DNA of 64,000 nucleotides, taken from Pseudomonas matsuisoli. GTDB taxonomy: Bacteria > Pseudomonadota > Gammaproteobacteria > Pseudomonadales > Pseudomonadaceae. The notes under the pieces are model-generated. The model made no database searches and was not told the DNA's origin. It saw nothing but the letters and a program-made list of their open reading frames with translations. The stretch spans positions 620,001 to 684,000 of the forward strand of contig NZ_BMPO01000001.1 of NCBI RefSeq assembly GCF_014647635.1, given 5' to 3'. Below, in pieces: positions 17,339-27,391 of the stretch (positions are counted from its first letter, which is position 1; each line of letters begins with the position of its first letter). The position numbers were made by a program, and so were the translations under genes.

Positions 17339-18631
17339 TCACGAAATGGCAGGTCGTTCGTCGGCCAGTTCCACTCGGAATAAGCAGCCACCCGCGTCAC
17401 TGGAGGTCAGCATCACGTGCCAGTTCTGGTTTTCACAGATGCGTTGCACCAATGAAAGCCCCAGGCCCAATCCTTCACCCCTGCGCTGATCACTGGCCCG
17501 CACGAAAGGTTGGAAAATCACCTCTCGTTGTCCCTCGGGGATGCCCGCGCCGCTGTCTTCGACGGAAAAGCCCGACGCGGAGACGACCAATCGTATGTGA
17601 CCATGCTCGGTATAGTGCCACGCGTTACGCAGCAAATTGCCCATTACCGCACGCAGAAATGGCGCGTTATAGAACTCGCCCTGGGCCGCATAGCTTTCGT
17701 AGATGAACGTGAGCCCTTTGTTCTCGATAGGCTCTCGCCACTGTGCTGCCAGATCGTCCGCCAATGCGGACAACGTGACCTGAGGGGAGAGTTTCACGTT
17801 GTCGTGCTCGGTCCGCGCAAGCATGAGGAACGTCTGAACGAGCACCCGCATTTCTTCGCACGCACGCGCCATACGGACGATCTGTGCTTTTCCGCGAGCA
17901 TCAAGAGATGGGTTTTCCAGCAATAGCTCGCAGGAGCTGGCCATTACCATCAAAGGTGTACGAAGCTCATGACTGACATCGCTGGTAAACAGCCGCTCGC
18001 GGATGAGAACGTTGCGCAAGCGCCCGAATGAATCGTCGAACGCAGCTGCCAGCTGCCCCACTTCATCCTGGGCATAATCCTTCGCGAGCGGCGGCGCTGG
18101 CGTCTGCAACTGATCCCGGTGAAGCACCTGCCCGGCGAGCCGGACTACAGGTGCCATGACATGGCGCGCGACCAGCCATCCCAATATCGCGGAAAGCGCC
18201 AGGCTGGCGATGAACCCGCAGAGCACAACGGCGAACAAGACCTGCTCGCGCTCTTCGTAGCCACTCTGATCCTGCATGAGCACATACTGACGACCGTCGA
18301 CCCGATCGACAATCGCGTGGAACGCGCGGCCTTCCCGGAAGACCTCATGGAAGCCGGGCGAGAGACCTTTGACGTCATCAGGCAAGGCAAAATCGCCTTT
18401 GCCCCCATCGAAGTAAAAGATCTGGTCCATTTGCGGACGCGTCCGCCACTCGTCCATGTTGTCCATACGCAAGAGGCGATTGAGGTCACCGCCCAGCTCA
18501 GTAGTGATCAACCGTTCTTCGATGAGATGGACGATGTTGACGATGCCTACGGCAAACGAGCCCGCGACCAGTGCTGTGAGTAGTACGAACGCAATGACGA
18601 TCCGGCGAGCAAGGCTTTGCTTAAACTCCAC
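17339..18631 (-). CDS. colS: Sensor histidine kinase ColS
   Basis: About 430 residues. TM1 is at about 10-30 and a periplasmic sensor of about 100 residues follows, then TM2 at about 135-157 and a HAMP-like linker. The H-box is DVSHELRTPL. The ATP-binding domain has GNLLRNAW, DSGAGIP and GEGLGLGLSL. Just before TM2 is SGYEEREQ, an ExxE pair of the type used by ColS to sense Fe3+ and Zn2+. ColRS protects Pseudomonas membranes against excess metals and phenol. I place the start at GTG 18631, with GGAG seven bases upstream and an 11-base overlap with the colR end. The frame also extends to an ATG at 18658. Confidence 0.9.
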   Translation of the reverse strand: MEFKQSLARRIVIAFVLLTALVAGSFAVGIVNIVHLIEERLITTELGGDLNRLLRMDNMDEWRTRPQMDQIFYFDGGKGDFALPDDVKGLSPGFHEVFREGRAFHAIVDRVDGRQYVLMQDQSGYEEREQVLFAVVLCGFIASLALSAILGWLVARHVMAPVVRLAGQVLHRDQLQTPAPPLAKDYAQDEVGQLAAAFDDSFGRLRNVLIRERLFTSDVSHELRTPLMVMASSCELLLENPSLDARGKAQIVRMARACEEMRVLVQTFLMLARTEHDNVKLSPQVTLSALADDLAAQWREPIENKGLTFIYESYAAQGEFYNAPFLRAVMGNLLRNAWHYTEHGHIRLVVSASGFSVEDSGAGIPEGQREVIFQPFVRASDQRRGEGLGLGLSLVQRICENQNWHVMLTSSDAGGCLFRVELADERPAIS

Positions 18632-19304
18632 CGTCACTCTCCACCATGCGGTAGCCAAGCCCGTGAACGGTATGCAGGAGCGCGGTCGGGAACGGTTTGT
18701 CGATCACCTGACGAAGCTGATGCACGTGGCTGCGCAGGCTGTCGCTATCCGGGCAGTCATCACCCCATAACGCTTCTTCCAGCACTTCACGACGCACCAC
18801 GTGCGGACTTTTCTGCATGAGAACGGCCAGTAATTTCAGCCCAACCGGGTTCAGCTTCAGGTGCTTCCCTGCGCGCGACACTTCCAACGTGTCCAGATCA
18901 TAAGAAAGATCACCAAGTGCCAGAATGCGCTTACCACCGCCTTGCGCACGCCGTAAAACCGCCTCGATCCGCGCGGCAAGTTCAGATAATGCAAAGGGTT
19001 TGATCAGGTAATCGTCGGCACCGCTGCGAAACCCCTGTAGGCGGTCATCGAGCTGATCCCGTGCGGTAAGCATGATGACAGGTGTGTCACGGCGCGCCTC
19101 TTGGCGCAGTCGCTGACAAAGGGTGTACCCGTCGAGGCCAGGAAGCATGATATCCAGAACCAGCAGATCGTAATGCTCCGTAGCCGCCAAATGCAGGCCG
19201 GACAACCCGTCCTGGGCACAATCCACGCTGTAACCCTTGATGCTCAGGTAATCGAGCATGTTGGCCAGGATGTCCTTGTTGTCTTCAACCAGAAGAATGC
19301 GCAT
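18621..19304 (-). CDS. colR: Response regulator ColR
   Basis: A 227-residue OmpR/PhoB-type regulator. The receiver domain has the phosphoacceptor Asp in LLVLDIMLPG (about residue 51) and the conserved Lys in YLIKPF. The C-terminal winged helix contains LRSHVHQLRQVIDKPF. The protein is very close to ColR of P. putida as remembered (GDDCPDSDSLRSHVH). It is transcribed first, with colS overlapping its end, and lies next to groESL as in P. aeruginosa. Confidence 0.93.
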   Translation of the reverse strand: MRILLVEDNKDILANMLDYLSIKGYSVDCAQDGLSGLHLAATEHYDLLVLDIMLPGLDGYTLCQRLRQEARRDTPVIMLTARDQLDDRLQGFRSGADDYLIKPFALSELAARIEAVLRRAQGGGKRILALGDLSYDLDTLEVSRAGKHLKLNPVGLKLLAVLMQKSPHVVRREVLEEALWGDDCPDSDSLRSHVHQLRQVIDKPFPTALLHTVHGLGYRMVESDGGV

Positions 19305-19447
19305 GTCTGTTTCTCCAACCGCTGCAAAATGATGGCACGCGGACGTATGGCTGCCGATCCTTTTGACGATTTTTTCATACCGCGTTCAACGGCGATCGCG
19401 TCACTAGGTATTTTCATCGCCCAAAAACGCAAGCGACGGGCGTCGAC

Positions 19448-21100
<1,653 letters not shown>

Positions 21101-21133
21101 TCAATTCTTGAGATTAAACGGAGATTCGCGAGA

Positions 21134-21427
21134 TCAGGCTTCGATGACAGCGAGGATTTCGTTCTCGCTCATCACCAGCAGGTCTTCGCCATCGACCTTG
21201 ACGGTGTTGCTGCCCGAGTAAGGGCCAAACACGACCTGATCACCAACCTTGACCGCCAGTGCACGGACTTCACCGTTGTCCAGCACACGGCCGGTACCGA
21301 CAGCAACGATTTCACCACGGTTAGGCTTTTCGGCAGCCGAACCTGGCAGAACGATACCGCCGGCGGTTTTGGTCTCTTCTTCGCTGCGACGAATGACGAC
21401 GCGGTCATGCAGAGGACGAAGCTTCAT
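21134..21427 (-). CDS. groES: Co-chaperonin GroES (10 kDa)
   Basis: 97 residues, [14 protein letters not shown] to the C-terminus, with the mobile-loop region [16 protein letters not shown] that docks on GroEL. It is the first gene of the groESL operon. The length and sequence are typical and nothing is unusual. Confidence 0.98.
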   Translation of the reverse strand: MKLRPLHDRVVIRRSEEETKTAGGIVLPGSAAEKPNRGEIVAVGTGRVLDNGEVRALAVKVGDQVVFGPYSGSNTVKVDGEDLLVMSENEILAVIEA

Positions 21428-21567
21428 TATCGGTCTCTCCCAACTTGAGTGTTCTACAGCCGGTGTGGCACCGGCGAGTGGTTGTTTCCGGCTGGGCCGG
21501 GTACGGCGCGCAATGCGAGCCGCGAAAATACAGCCTGTCGTATGACAGTAACCTTGCGGTGTCCGCT

Positions 21568-21600
21568 ACATAAGGGCTGGACAAGCCATTTCAAGGGCAC
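21568..21600 (-). promoter_or_regulatory. Sigma32-like heat-shock promoter of groESL
   Basis: On the minus strand CCCTTGAAA (-35 region, 21597-21589) is followed after 12 bases by CCCTTATGT (-10 region, 21576-21568). This resembles the sigma32 consensus CTTGAAA...CCCATnT. It lies about 140 bases before the groES start. Confidence 0.65.
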
Positions 21601-21639
21601 GGTTCAAAGTTTTTTTTACTTGCAAACGGCCTGCACGCG

Positions 21640-22098
21640 TCAGTTATCGCGCTTTTCATACTCGCCTTCGATAACGTTTGGTCGAGCGGGCCCGGAACGC
21701 ATCTGCGCCTCGGGATCGTCACTGAAAGCACGCTGCCGGGCAGCCTGCTCGTGCACCCGCGAGCGCAAACGGTCGATGACGAGACCGCGGGTAATGGGCA
21801 GCAGACAGAACAAGCCGATGACATCGCTGATGAAGCCGGGCAGCATCAACAGCACGCCGCCGACTGCGACCATCAGCCCTTCGAGCATTTCACGGTCTGG
21901 GGTTTCGCCGCGTGCGAGTCGCTCACGCGCACGGAGCGCCGTGGTGACGCCAGCGACACGCAGGAGCATCGCCCCAAGAATGGCACTGCCAACGATGAGA
22001 AGCAGCGTCGCCAGAACGCCGATCATGCTGCCCACCTTGATGAGAACGGCCAGTTCGATCACCGGGAACAGCAGGAGAAGAATTAGGAATACACGCAT
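21640..22098 (-). CDS. fxsA: FxsA family membrane protein
   Basis: 152 residues. Helices are seen at about 2-20 (FLILLLLFPVIELAVLIKVG), 25-48 and a longer hydrophobic stretch at 75-100 (MVAVGGVLLMLPGFISDVIGLFCLLP). A charged cytoplasmic tail follows. E. coli FxsA reduces F-exclusion of phage T7; the housekeeping role is unknown. Start 22098 is supported by AAGGA seven bases upstream. It lies upstream of groESL in the same direction, as in other pseudomonads. Confidence 0.9.
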   Translation of the reverse strand: MRVFLILLLLFPVIELAVLIKVGSMIGVLATLLLIVGSAILGAMLLRVAGVTTALRARERLARGETPDREMLEGLMVAVGGVLLMLPGFISDVIGLFCLLPITRGLVIDRLRSRVHEQAARQRAFSDDPEAQMRSGPARPNVIEGEYEKRDN

Positions 22099-22356
22099 CG
22101 AGGTTTCCTTCGGGAAACGGGAGTAGTGGAATTCCCTAGGTGACGGCGATGACCGCACAATTCAACCCCGCAGCGAAAGCAAGGCTGTAAATGAATGATT
22201 CCGTGCGGCGCGCGACAGATTGATAAATCTACGGCAAAAGCCCCGGCCGAACCGCTATCGGTTATGCCGAGGCAATACGCAGAAATCCGAGGGGAAGGAC
22301 ACGCCGCCAAGCGCCGCACCGCATATCGCAAGTGGGCGCTGGTAATTGAAGGCGGA

Positions 22357-23379
22357 TTACCAGCCGACGCCGAACCCAATCAGATAGCGGGTCTCATCAA
22401 GCTCCCCATCAGATCCACCTTTCACCAAATCTCTCTCGGCGCGCATATTGAGCGAGGCCCAATCGGTAACCTTGTAGCGCAGCCCTGCCTCGGCATCGAG
22501 TGAGTAGTCGGCGGTGTTATCCAGTGGACGACCCAGTTCGCCATTAGTAAAGAACTCGAAGGTTTTACCTACCAGGAATCGGTTGTACTTCCACTTGCCA
22601 GCAACGGAATAGAAGTTGGACGCCTCACCATTGGAAAACTCGTATTTGTTCTGGTTAACGAGACCGGTGAGCGAGAAAGCGCCAAGCTCATTGTCCCAGA
22701 ACTGATAACCCGGACCGGTACCCAGCGTCCGCTGTTTAGCGACGTCCTCGATTTTGTCGCGCTTGTAGTCAGCGCGGCCCTGCCAGAACCATTGCTCGGT
22801 AATGAAGCGGTCCAGCGCATAACCCAACGTGTAGTTGTCCGTTGTGGTTACGGTATCCGTGGATTCGCGGTTGTAGTCGAGGTTGCCGTTGTGGCGCCAC
22901 AAGCCGTGACGGGCTTCGGTCATGAATTTGACGTTGTAATCATCCGTATCGGTATCAGCGCGCTTGTAGTCCAGCGCTACATCGACGTTACCTTTCCATA
23001 AGAAATCCTGCACCAAAGGACGCGGGCGCATGATCTGGGAAATGCTCGCCAACTCTACCGTTTGTGGCTCGGCGCCATTATGTAGGACGACCTTACCTTC
23101 ATCGGCTTTGCCTAGCGTCTTCGTAACTTCGCCGCTACCGGGATGGTCACCGTTCTTGACCAGCAGTTCCTTATCCGTCTCGAGCGTCGCGACTTTGCCC
23201 CAGTCCACTGGAATAGAGCCGCCGTACTCGGTTTTGATCATCAGCTTACCGCCGTCGAGCAGGGTAACTTCGCCCGTCAAGCGGTCACCATTCTTCAGCC
23301 AAACCGTATCTGCGTAGGAATAGGAGATGGAAGATGCGGCGCACACGGCCGCGCAAAAAAGGGTTCTGGACAACGACAT
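22357..23379 (-). CDS. DUF481 outer-membrane beta-barrel protein (YdiY-like)
   Basis: About 340 residues. The signal peptide is MSLSRTLFCAAVCAASSISYSYA. A small SH3-like N-terminal domain follows (DTVWLKNGDRLTGEVTLLDGGKLMIKTEYGG). The C-terminal DUF481 barrel has alternating aromatic strands and ends in the aromatic GVGW, as outer-membrane proteins do. The substrate is unknown. Start chosen to give the signal peptide; the frame is open further upstream to 23544. Confidence 0.85.
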   Translation of the reverse strand: MSLSRTLFCAAVCAASSISYSYADTVWLKNGDRLTGEVTLLDGGKLMIKTEYGGSIPVDWGKVATLETDKELLVKNGDHPGSGEVTKTLGKADEGKVVLHNGAEPQTVELASISQIMRPRPLVQDFLWKGNVDVALDYKRADTDTDDYNVKFMTEARHGLWRHNGNLDYNRESTDTVTTTDNYTLGYALDRFITEQWFWQGRADYKRDKIEDVAKQRTLGTGPGYQFWDNELGAFSLTGLVNQNKYEFSNGEASNFYSVAGKWKYNRFLVGKTFEFFTNGELGRPLDNTADYSLDAEAGLRYKVTDWASLNMRAERDLVKGGSDGELDETRYLIGFGVGW

Positions 23380-23542
23380 GCGTAGGACTCGTTCTCTTTC
23401 GCGGAAAAGAAGGCGACTCATTATCCGGGTCGCGCCGGGACTGACAATCGTTGACCGGTGTCCAAGTGCCAGGTTCAATAAACTGAACCTCAGCTGAACA
23501 GGTGATCGGTCTCCGGTCCTCTCCAAAACCGTGGCATTGCGC

Positions 23543-23908
23543 ATGAAACAAGACGCTCACGCATCAGAGTCCCATTCGTCGGATACCGGCGAGATACGGC
23601 GTCAGGCGCTCTATTTGGCCCTCGCTGCAATCCCACTTGGAAAGGTCACCAGCTATGGCGAACTCGCTGATATAGCGGGGCTTGGTCGAGCCGCACGTTG
23701 GGTTGGACGCGAATTATCGCGGTTACCGGATGGTAGCAAGCTGCCTTGGCACCGTGTGGTCAGCGCCAGCGGTAGGCCAAGCCTTGCAGCTGGAACCCTT
23801 TCAGGTACCGAGCAGCGGGCGCGCCTGAGAGCGGAAGGTGTCACGTTTCGCAACGATCGACTCGACATGCGCCTGCACGGCTGGCGCCCAGGTGACCGCA
23901 GCGGTTAG
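23543..23908 (+). CDS. Alkyltransferase-like (ATL) DNA-repair protein
   Basis: 121 residues of the MGMT C-terminal fold. The DNA-binding helix region is YGELADIAGLGRAARWVGREL. The active-site motif is PWHRV instead of PCHRV. Trp for Cys marks the ATL group, which binds O6-alkylguanine without dealkylating it and flags it for nucleotide excision repair. It is divergent from the DUF481 gene. The ATG at 23543 is used; a GTG at 23531 is also in frame. Confidence 0.88.
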   Translation: MKQDAHASESHSSDTGEIRRQALYLALAAIPLGKVTSYGELADIAGLGRAARWVGRELSRLPDGSKLPWHRVVSASGRPSLAAGTLSGTEQRARLRAEGVTFRNDRLDMRLHGWRPGDRSG

Positions 23909-23941
23909 AGTGCGCGCTTTGCTTGCCACCGCGTAACGTTC

Positions 23942-25756
23942 ATGTCTCGTAAAACCTGGCGCGAAGCACTCGACGCTTATGCCAGCCCCGCAACACTGGC
24001 TTTGCTCTTGCTGGGCTTCGCGGCAGGGCTGCCTTACATGTTGGTCTTTTCCACGCTGTCCGTTTGGCTTCGCGAAGCGGGTGTTGCGCGCGATACGATC
24101 GGCTTCGCGAGCCTCATCGGATTGGCTTACGCCTTCAAATGGGTGTGGGCACCGATGCTCGATCAATGGCGCCTTCCCCTGCTAGGAAAACTCGGGCGTC
24201 GCCGTTCATGGCTCGTGCTTTCACAGCTTTGCGTCGCAGCGGGCCTGGTCGGCATGGCAACGATGGACCCGCACACCCACTTGACGTGGCTGATTGCGTT
24301 CGCCGTATTGGTGGCCTTCGCATCGGCAACGCAAGACATCGCAGTAGATGCGTACCGTCTGGAAATTGCAGACGATCGCCGCCAGGCAGCCCTAGCGGCG
24401 AGTTACATGAGCGGCTACCGGGTTGCAGCGTTATTGGCCACAGCGGGTGCGTTGTACTCAGCCGAATGGTTCGGCTCCACTTCGCAGACTTACGTGCCAG
24501 AAGCATGGGCGAATACCTATGTCGGCTTTGCCCTGCTGATGCTGCCAGGACTCATCACCACTTTATGGATGCGTGAGCCCCCCTCCCCGTCCCTCCCGCC
24601 TGCCATACCTCAACGATACGGCTTTCTCGTTCAGCTGCTTTCGGTGCTCGCGGTCATCACCTTGTTGGTATCGATTCCAACGATGATCATCCAGTACTAC
24701 CAAAGCGACTTGATGCTCATGCTGCGAGGCGACCTCCCGCCCTACAGCCTGCTTTACAACGATCGGGCGTTTCTTCGAGCCTTGCTCTACACGACGCTTT
24801 GCTGCCTTTCCATCTCGGCACTGGCATGGGGCGGGCTTGGGCCGGTGCTTAAGACAGCAACCGCGAAGTATGGGCTGTTTCACCAGCTTCTTTCGGTCCT
24901 GTTGCTGATCATATTGCTGATATCGCTGCCAGCGATGGCCGCGCAGTTCTACGAAAGTGATCTGTTGCTGATGCTACAGGGGCAAGCGGCGTTCACCGAC
25001 TTGCTCTACCACGACCGCGCCTTCCTCCGCGCTTTGCTCTATACGGTGCTCACCGCACTGTCCGTCTCGAGCTTGTTCTGGGGCGGGATGGCACCCGTGC
25101 TGACCCCCATCAACGATTTCATCGCGCGCTATCGCTGGCAGGCGCTGGTCCTGCTGGGACTGGTCGCAACCTATCGCATGTCCGATACGGTCATGGGTGT
25201 GATGGCGAACGTTTTCTATCTGGACATGGGGTTCACGAAAGACCAGATCGCAAGCGTAAGCAAGTTGTTCGGACTGGTCGTAACATTGCTCGGCGCCGGT
25301 GCCGGCGGACTCTTGATCGTGCGCTTCGGGATCATGCCGATTTTGTTCATCGGTGGCGTTGCGTCCGCGGCGACCAACTTGCTGTTCATGGTTTTGGCCG
25401 GCATGGGCACCAATCTCAGCATGCTGATCGTGACCATTTCTGCAGACAACTTCAGTTCAGGTTTGGCCACTTCGGCGTTCGTGGCGTACCTATCGAGCCT
25501 TACCAACTTGAAGTTTTCCGCAACGCAGTACGCCCTCCTCAGCTCGATCATGTTACTGCTGCCGCGGCTACTTGGTGGATACTCCGGCGTCATGGTCGAA
25601 AAGCTGGGATATGGGCCGTTCTTTCTCGTCACGGCCTTGCTGGGAATTCCCACATTGATCTTGATCCTCTGGCAGTGGCGCAACGACCGCGCCATGCCAG
25701 CGCCTGTTTCAGTCACCGAAGAAACAGGGCCTGCCGCGATCAGCGAGAGTCGTTGA
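23942..25756 (+). CDS. ampG: AmpG-type muropeptide permease with internal duplication
   Basis: A 604-residue MFS inner-membrane transporter that imports GlcNAc-anhydroMurNAc peptides for peptidoglycan recycling and AmpR/AmpC signalling. The N-terminal half carries SPATLALLLLGFAAGLPYMLVFSTLSVWLREAGV and SATQDIAVDAYRLE. The C-terminal half has TYRMSDTVMGVMANVFYLDMGFTKDQIASVSKLFG. E. coli AmpG is about 490 residues. The extra length here is in the middle, where two similar segments of 84 and 87 residues follow each other (24617-24868 and 24869-25129). Both contain QLLSV, SDLxLML and DRAFLRALLYT. Long AmpGs are known in Pseudomonas. Confidence 0.93.
   Translation: MSRKTWREALDAYASPATLALLLLGFAAGLPYMLVFSTLSVWLREAGVARDTIGFASLIGLAYAFKWVWAPMLDQWRLPLLGKLGRRRSWLVLSQLCVAAGLVGMATMDPHTHLTWLIAFAVLVAFASATQDIAVDAYRLEIADDRRQAALAASYMSGYRVAALLATAGALYSAEWFGSTSQTYVPEAWANTYVGFALLMLPGLITTLWMREPPSPSLPPAIPQRYGFLVQLLSVLAVITLLVSIPTMIIQYYQSDLMLMLRGDLPPYSLLYNDRAFLRALLYTTLCCLSISALAWGGLGPVLKTATAKYGLFHQLLSVLLLIILLISLPAMAAQFYESDLLLMLQGQAAFTDLLYHDRAFLRALLYTVLTALSVSSLFWGGMAPVLTPINDFIARYRWQALVLLGLVATYRMSDTVMGVMANVFYLDMGFTKDQIASVSKLFGLVVTLLGAGAGGLLIVRFGIMPILFIGGVASAATNLLFMVLAGMGTNLSMLIVTISADNFSSGLATSAFVAYLSSLTNLKFSATQYALLSSIMLLLPRLLGGYSGVMVEKLGYGPFFLVTALLGIPTLILILWQWRNDRAMPAPVSVTEETGPAAISESR
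24617..25129 (+). repeat. Tandem protein-level duplication inside ampG
   Basis: Two consecutive units of 252 and 261 bases encode diverged copies of one transmembrane module. Shared landmarks are YG-x3-QLLSV, YxSDLxLML, LLYxDRAFLRALLYT, LSxS and WGGxxPVL. Each copy has two hydrophobic stretches, so the repeat would add four membrane helices in total relative to a transporter lacking both. Confidence 0.85.
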
Positions 25757-25780
25757 CCGACCCTCGCGACCATGCGGGTA

Positions 25781-26464
25781 TTACTGCTGCTGGGCGCCCG
25801 GTAGCGGCTTGAGATTAACCTCTACGCGGCGGTTCTGTGCACGACCATCAGCTGTCGAATTGCTGGCAATCGGCTGGTCAGGACCGGCACCCCGGGTGCT
25901 CAAGCGCGTTCCATCCACGCCTTGCGCGGTCAGATAATTCGCAACGCTCTGCGCGCGACGCTGCGACAGATCCATATTGAGCTGACGCGAACCCGTGCTG
26001 TCTGTATAGCCGACGATCTCGATGCTGTTCTGGTTGAACTGCTTGAAGGACGTCGCAAGGTTGTTCAGCGGCGTATAGAAATTACCGGCGATATCAGCGG
26101 AGTTCGTGGCGAAGGTAATGTTGCCCGGCATGATCAGTTTGATGTCGTCGCCCTGGCGCTGCACTTCGACCCCGGTCCCCTCCATCTGCCGACGCAGTTC
26201 GGCTTCCTGACGGTCTGCGTAATAGCCGTAACCCGCACCCGCTGCACCTGCGACGGCAGCGCCGATCAGCGCACCTTTGCCACGGTTATTATGATCGATC
26301 GCGGCACCCGCGACAGCGCCCGCCAAAGCGCCAATTCCGCCGTACATGGCGGTGCGATTGCCTCCCTGGCTCTGTTGCGATTCGTACGGGTTGCCGCTGG
26401 ATGCGCAACCAGCCATCAGCGCGGCCATGGTGCCAGTAAGGATCAGGCGGGAAAAAGTCTTCAT
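25781..26464 (-). CDS. OmpA family lipoprotein with glycine-zipper domain (YiaD-like)
   Basis: 227 residues. The lipobox is LMAGC at about residue 20. A glycine-zipper region (GGIGALAGAVAGAAIDHNN, GALIGAAVAGAAGAGYGYY) follows. The C-terminal OmpA domain binds peptidoglycan (FATNSADIAGNF, IEIVGYTDSTGSRQLNMDLSQRRAQSVANYL, GRAQNRRVEV). It is an outer-membrane lipoprotein anchored to the cell wall. AGGAG precedes the ATG. It converges closely with ampG, 24 bases apart. Confidence 0.92.
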   Translation of the reverse strand: MKTFSRLILTGTMAALMAGCASSGNPYESQQSQGGNRTAMYGGIGALAGAVAGAAIDHNNRGKGALIGAAVAGAAGAGYGYYADRQEAELRRQMEGTGVEVQRQGDDIKLIMPGNITFATNSADIAGNFYTPLNNLATSFKQFNQNSIEIVGYTDSTGSRQLNMDLSQRRAQSVANYLTAQGVDGTRLSTRGAGPDQPIASNSTADGRAQNRRVEVNLKPLPGAQQQ

Positions 26465-26528
26465 TTACAGCTCCTGTCTATGCCCATCGGACGGGACTTT
26501 TTAAGTGGCGCGAGACCAAAATTCGGGC

Positions 26529-27179
26529 CTACGCGCCTGCACGCACAAACGGATTCTCGCGCATCTCATCACCCAGACGAGTCTCGGGACCATGCCCGGT
26601 GATGACCACGGCGTCCTCATCGAGGATATAAAGCCGCTTCTTGATGGACCGCTCGATCGTCGCATAGTCACCGCCCCAAAGATCGGTGCGGCCAATTCCA
26701 CGACGGAACAGCGTATCCCCGGCGATCAGCAAACGCGCTTCGGGAAACCAGAAACTCATCGAACCCGGCGTATGGCCAGGCGTATGCAGCGCGACGCCGC
26801 AGCCGCATGCCAGCGCTTCGTCGTCTGCCAGTGGCAGATCCGGCGCTGGCACCGGTGTATAGGGGACGCCGAACATCTGGCATTGGGTTTCCAGGCCGTC
26901 CCAAAGGAAACGGTCCTCGGGATGCAGATGCAGACTTGCGCCGGTGAGCTCTTTGAGTCGACCCGACGCGAGAAAGTGATCGAGGTGCGCATGCGTGTGG
27001 ATGATGCTCACCAACTTCAGGCCTAACGCCTCCAGCCTGGCGACGATCATCTCAGGCTCGCCGCCCGGGTCCACCACGATCGCCTTCTTGCTGATCGGGT
27101 CGCCAATCAATGTGCAATTGCACTGCAACGGTCCGACGGGGAACGTTTCACGGATCAGTTGGGAGGACGTCTGGTCCAT
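26529..27179 (-). CDS. MBL-fold metallo-hydrolase (glyoxalase II-like, YcbL type)
   Basis: 216 residues with the full metallo-beta-lactamase signature: HTHAHLDH, TPGHTPGS, GDTLFRRGIGRTDL and GHGPET. These supply the ligands of a binuclear metal site. The short form without the C-terminal glutathione-binding domain resembles YcbL rather than GloB. The role in thioester hydrolysis is inferred from the family. Confidence 0.88.
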   Translation of the reverse strand: MDQTSSQLIRETFPVGPLQCNCTLIGDPISKKAIVVDPGGEPEMIVARLEALGLKLVSIIHTHAHLDHFLASGRLKELTGASLHLHPEDRFLWDGLETQCQMFGVPYTPVPAPDLPLADDEALACGCGVALHTPGHTPGSMSFWFPEARLLIAGDTLFRRGIGRTDLWGGDYATIERSIKKRLYILDEDAVVITGHGPETRLGDEMRENPFVRAGA

Positions 27180-27248
27180 CGGTAGGCCTTGCGGTAATGA
27201 GCAGAGCCGCCATGATGGACAGCGTGGTTCGCAGGATCAAGCCGGCTA

Positions 27249-27391
27249 AGAGCTTGTTCACGATCTAGCGAGCTAGAGCCAAAGGGTGGCGAAATGAGCT
27301 GAGGACGCGGAGTTTACGAGTGGTAAATGAGCAGTCCGAAGGTCATTTCAACCCCGTTTGGCCGACGCATAGCAGATCGTGAACAGGCTCT
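27249..27391 (+). repeat. MITE-like element with 18-bp terminal inverted repeats (copy A)
   Basis: A 143-base element. Its ends, AGAGCTTGTTCACGATCT (27249-27266) and AGATCGTGAACAGGCTCT (27374-27391), are inverted repeats with one mismatch. The inside holds the core GCGGAGTTTACG-N4-GTAAATGAGCA (27307-27333), also found at 63888-63914. It encodes nothing. Its right end overlaps the stop codon of pqqF. Confidence 0.8.

Noticed and set aside
27249-27391. Insertion sequence with a transposase
   Set aside because: The element is only 143 bases and has no coding capacity; it is MITE-like at most.
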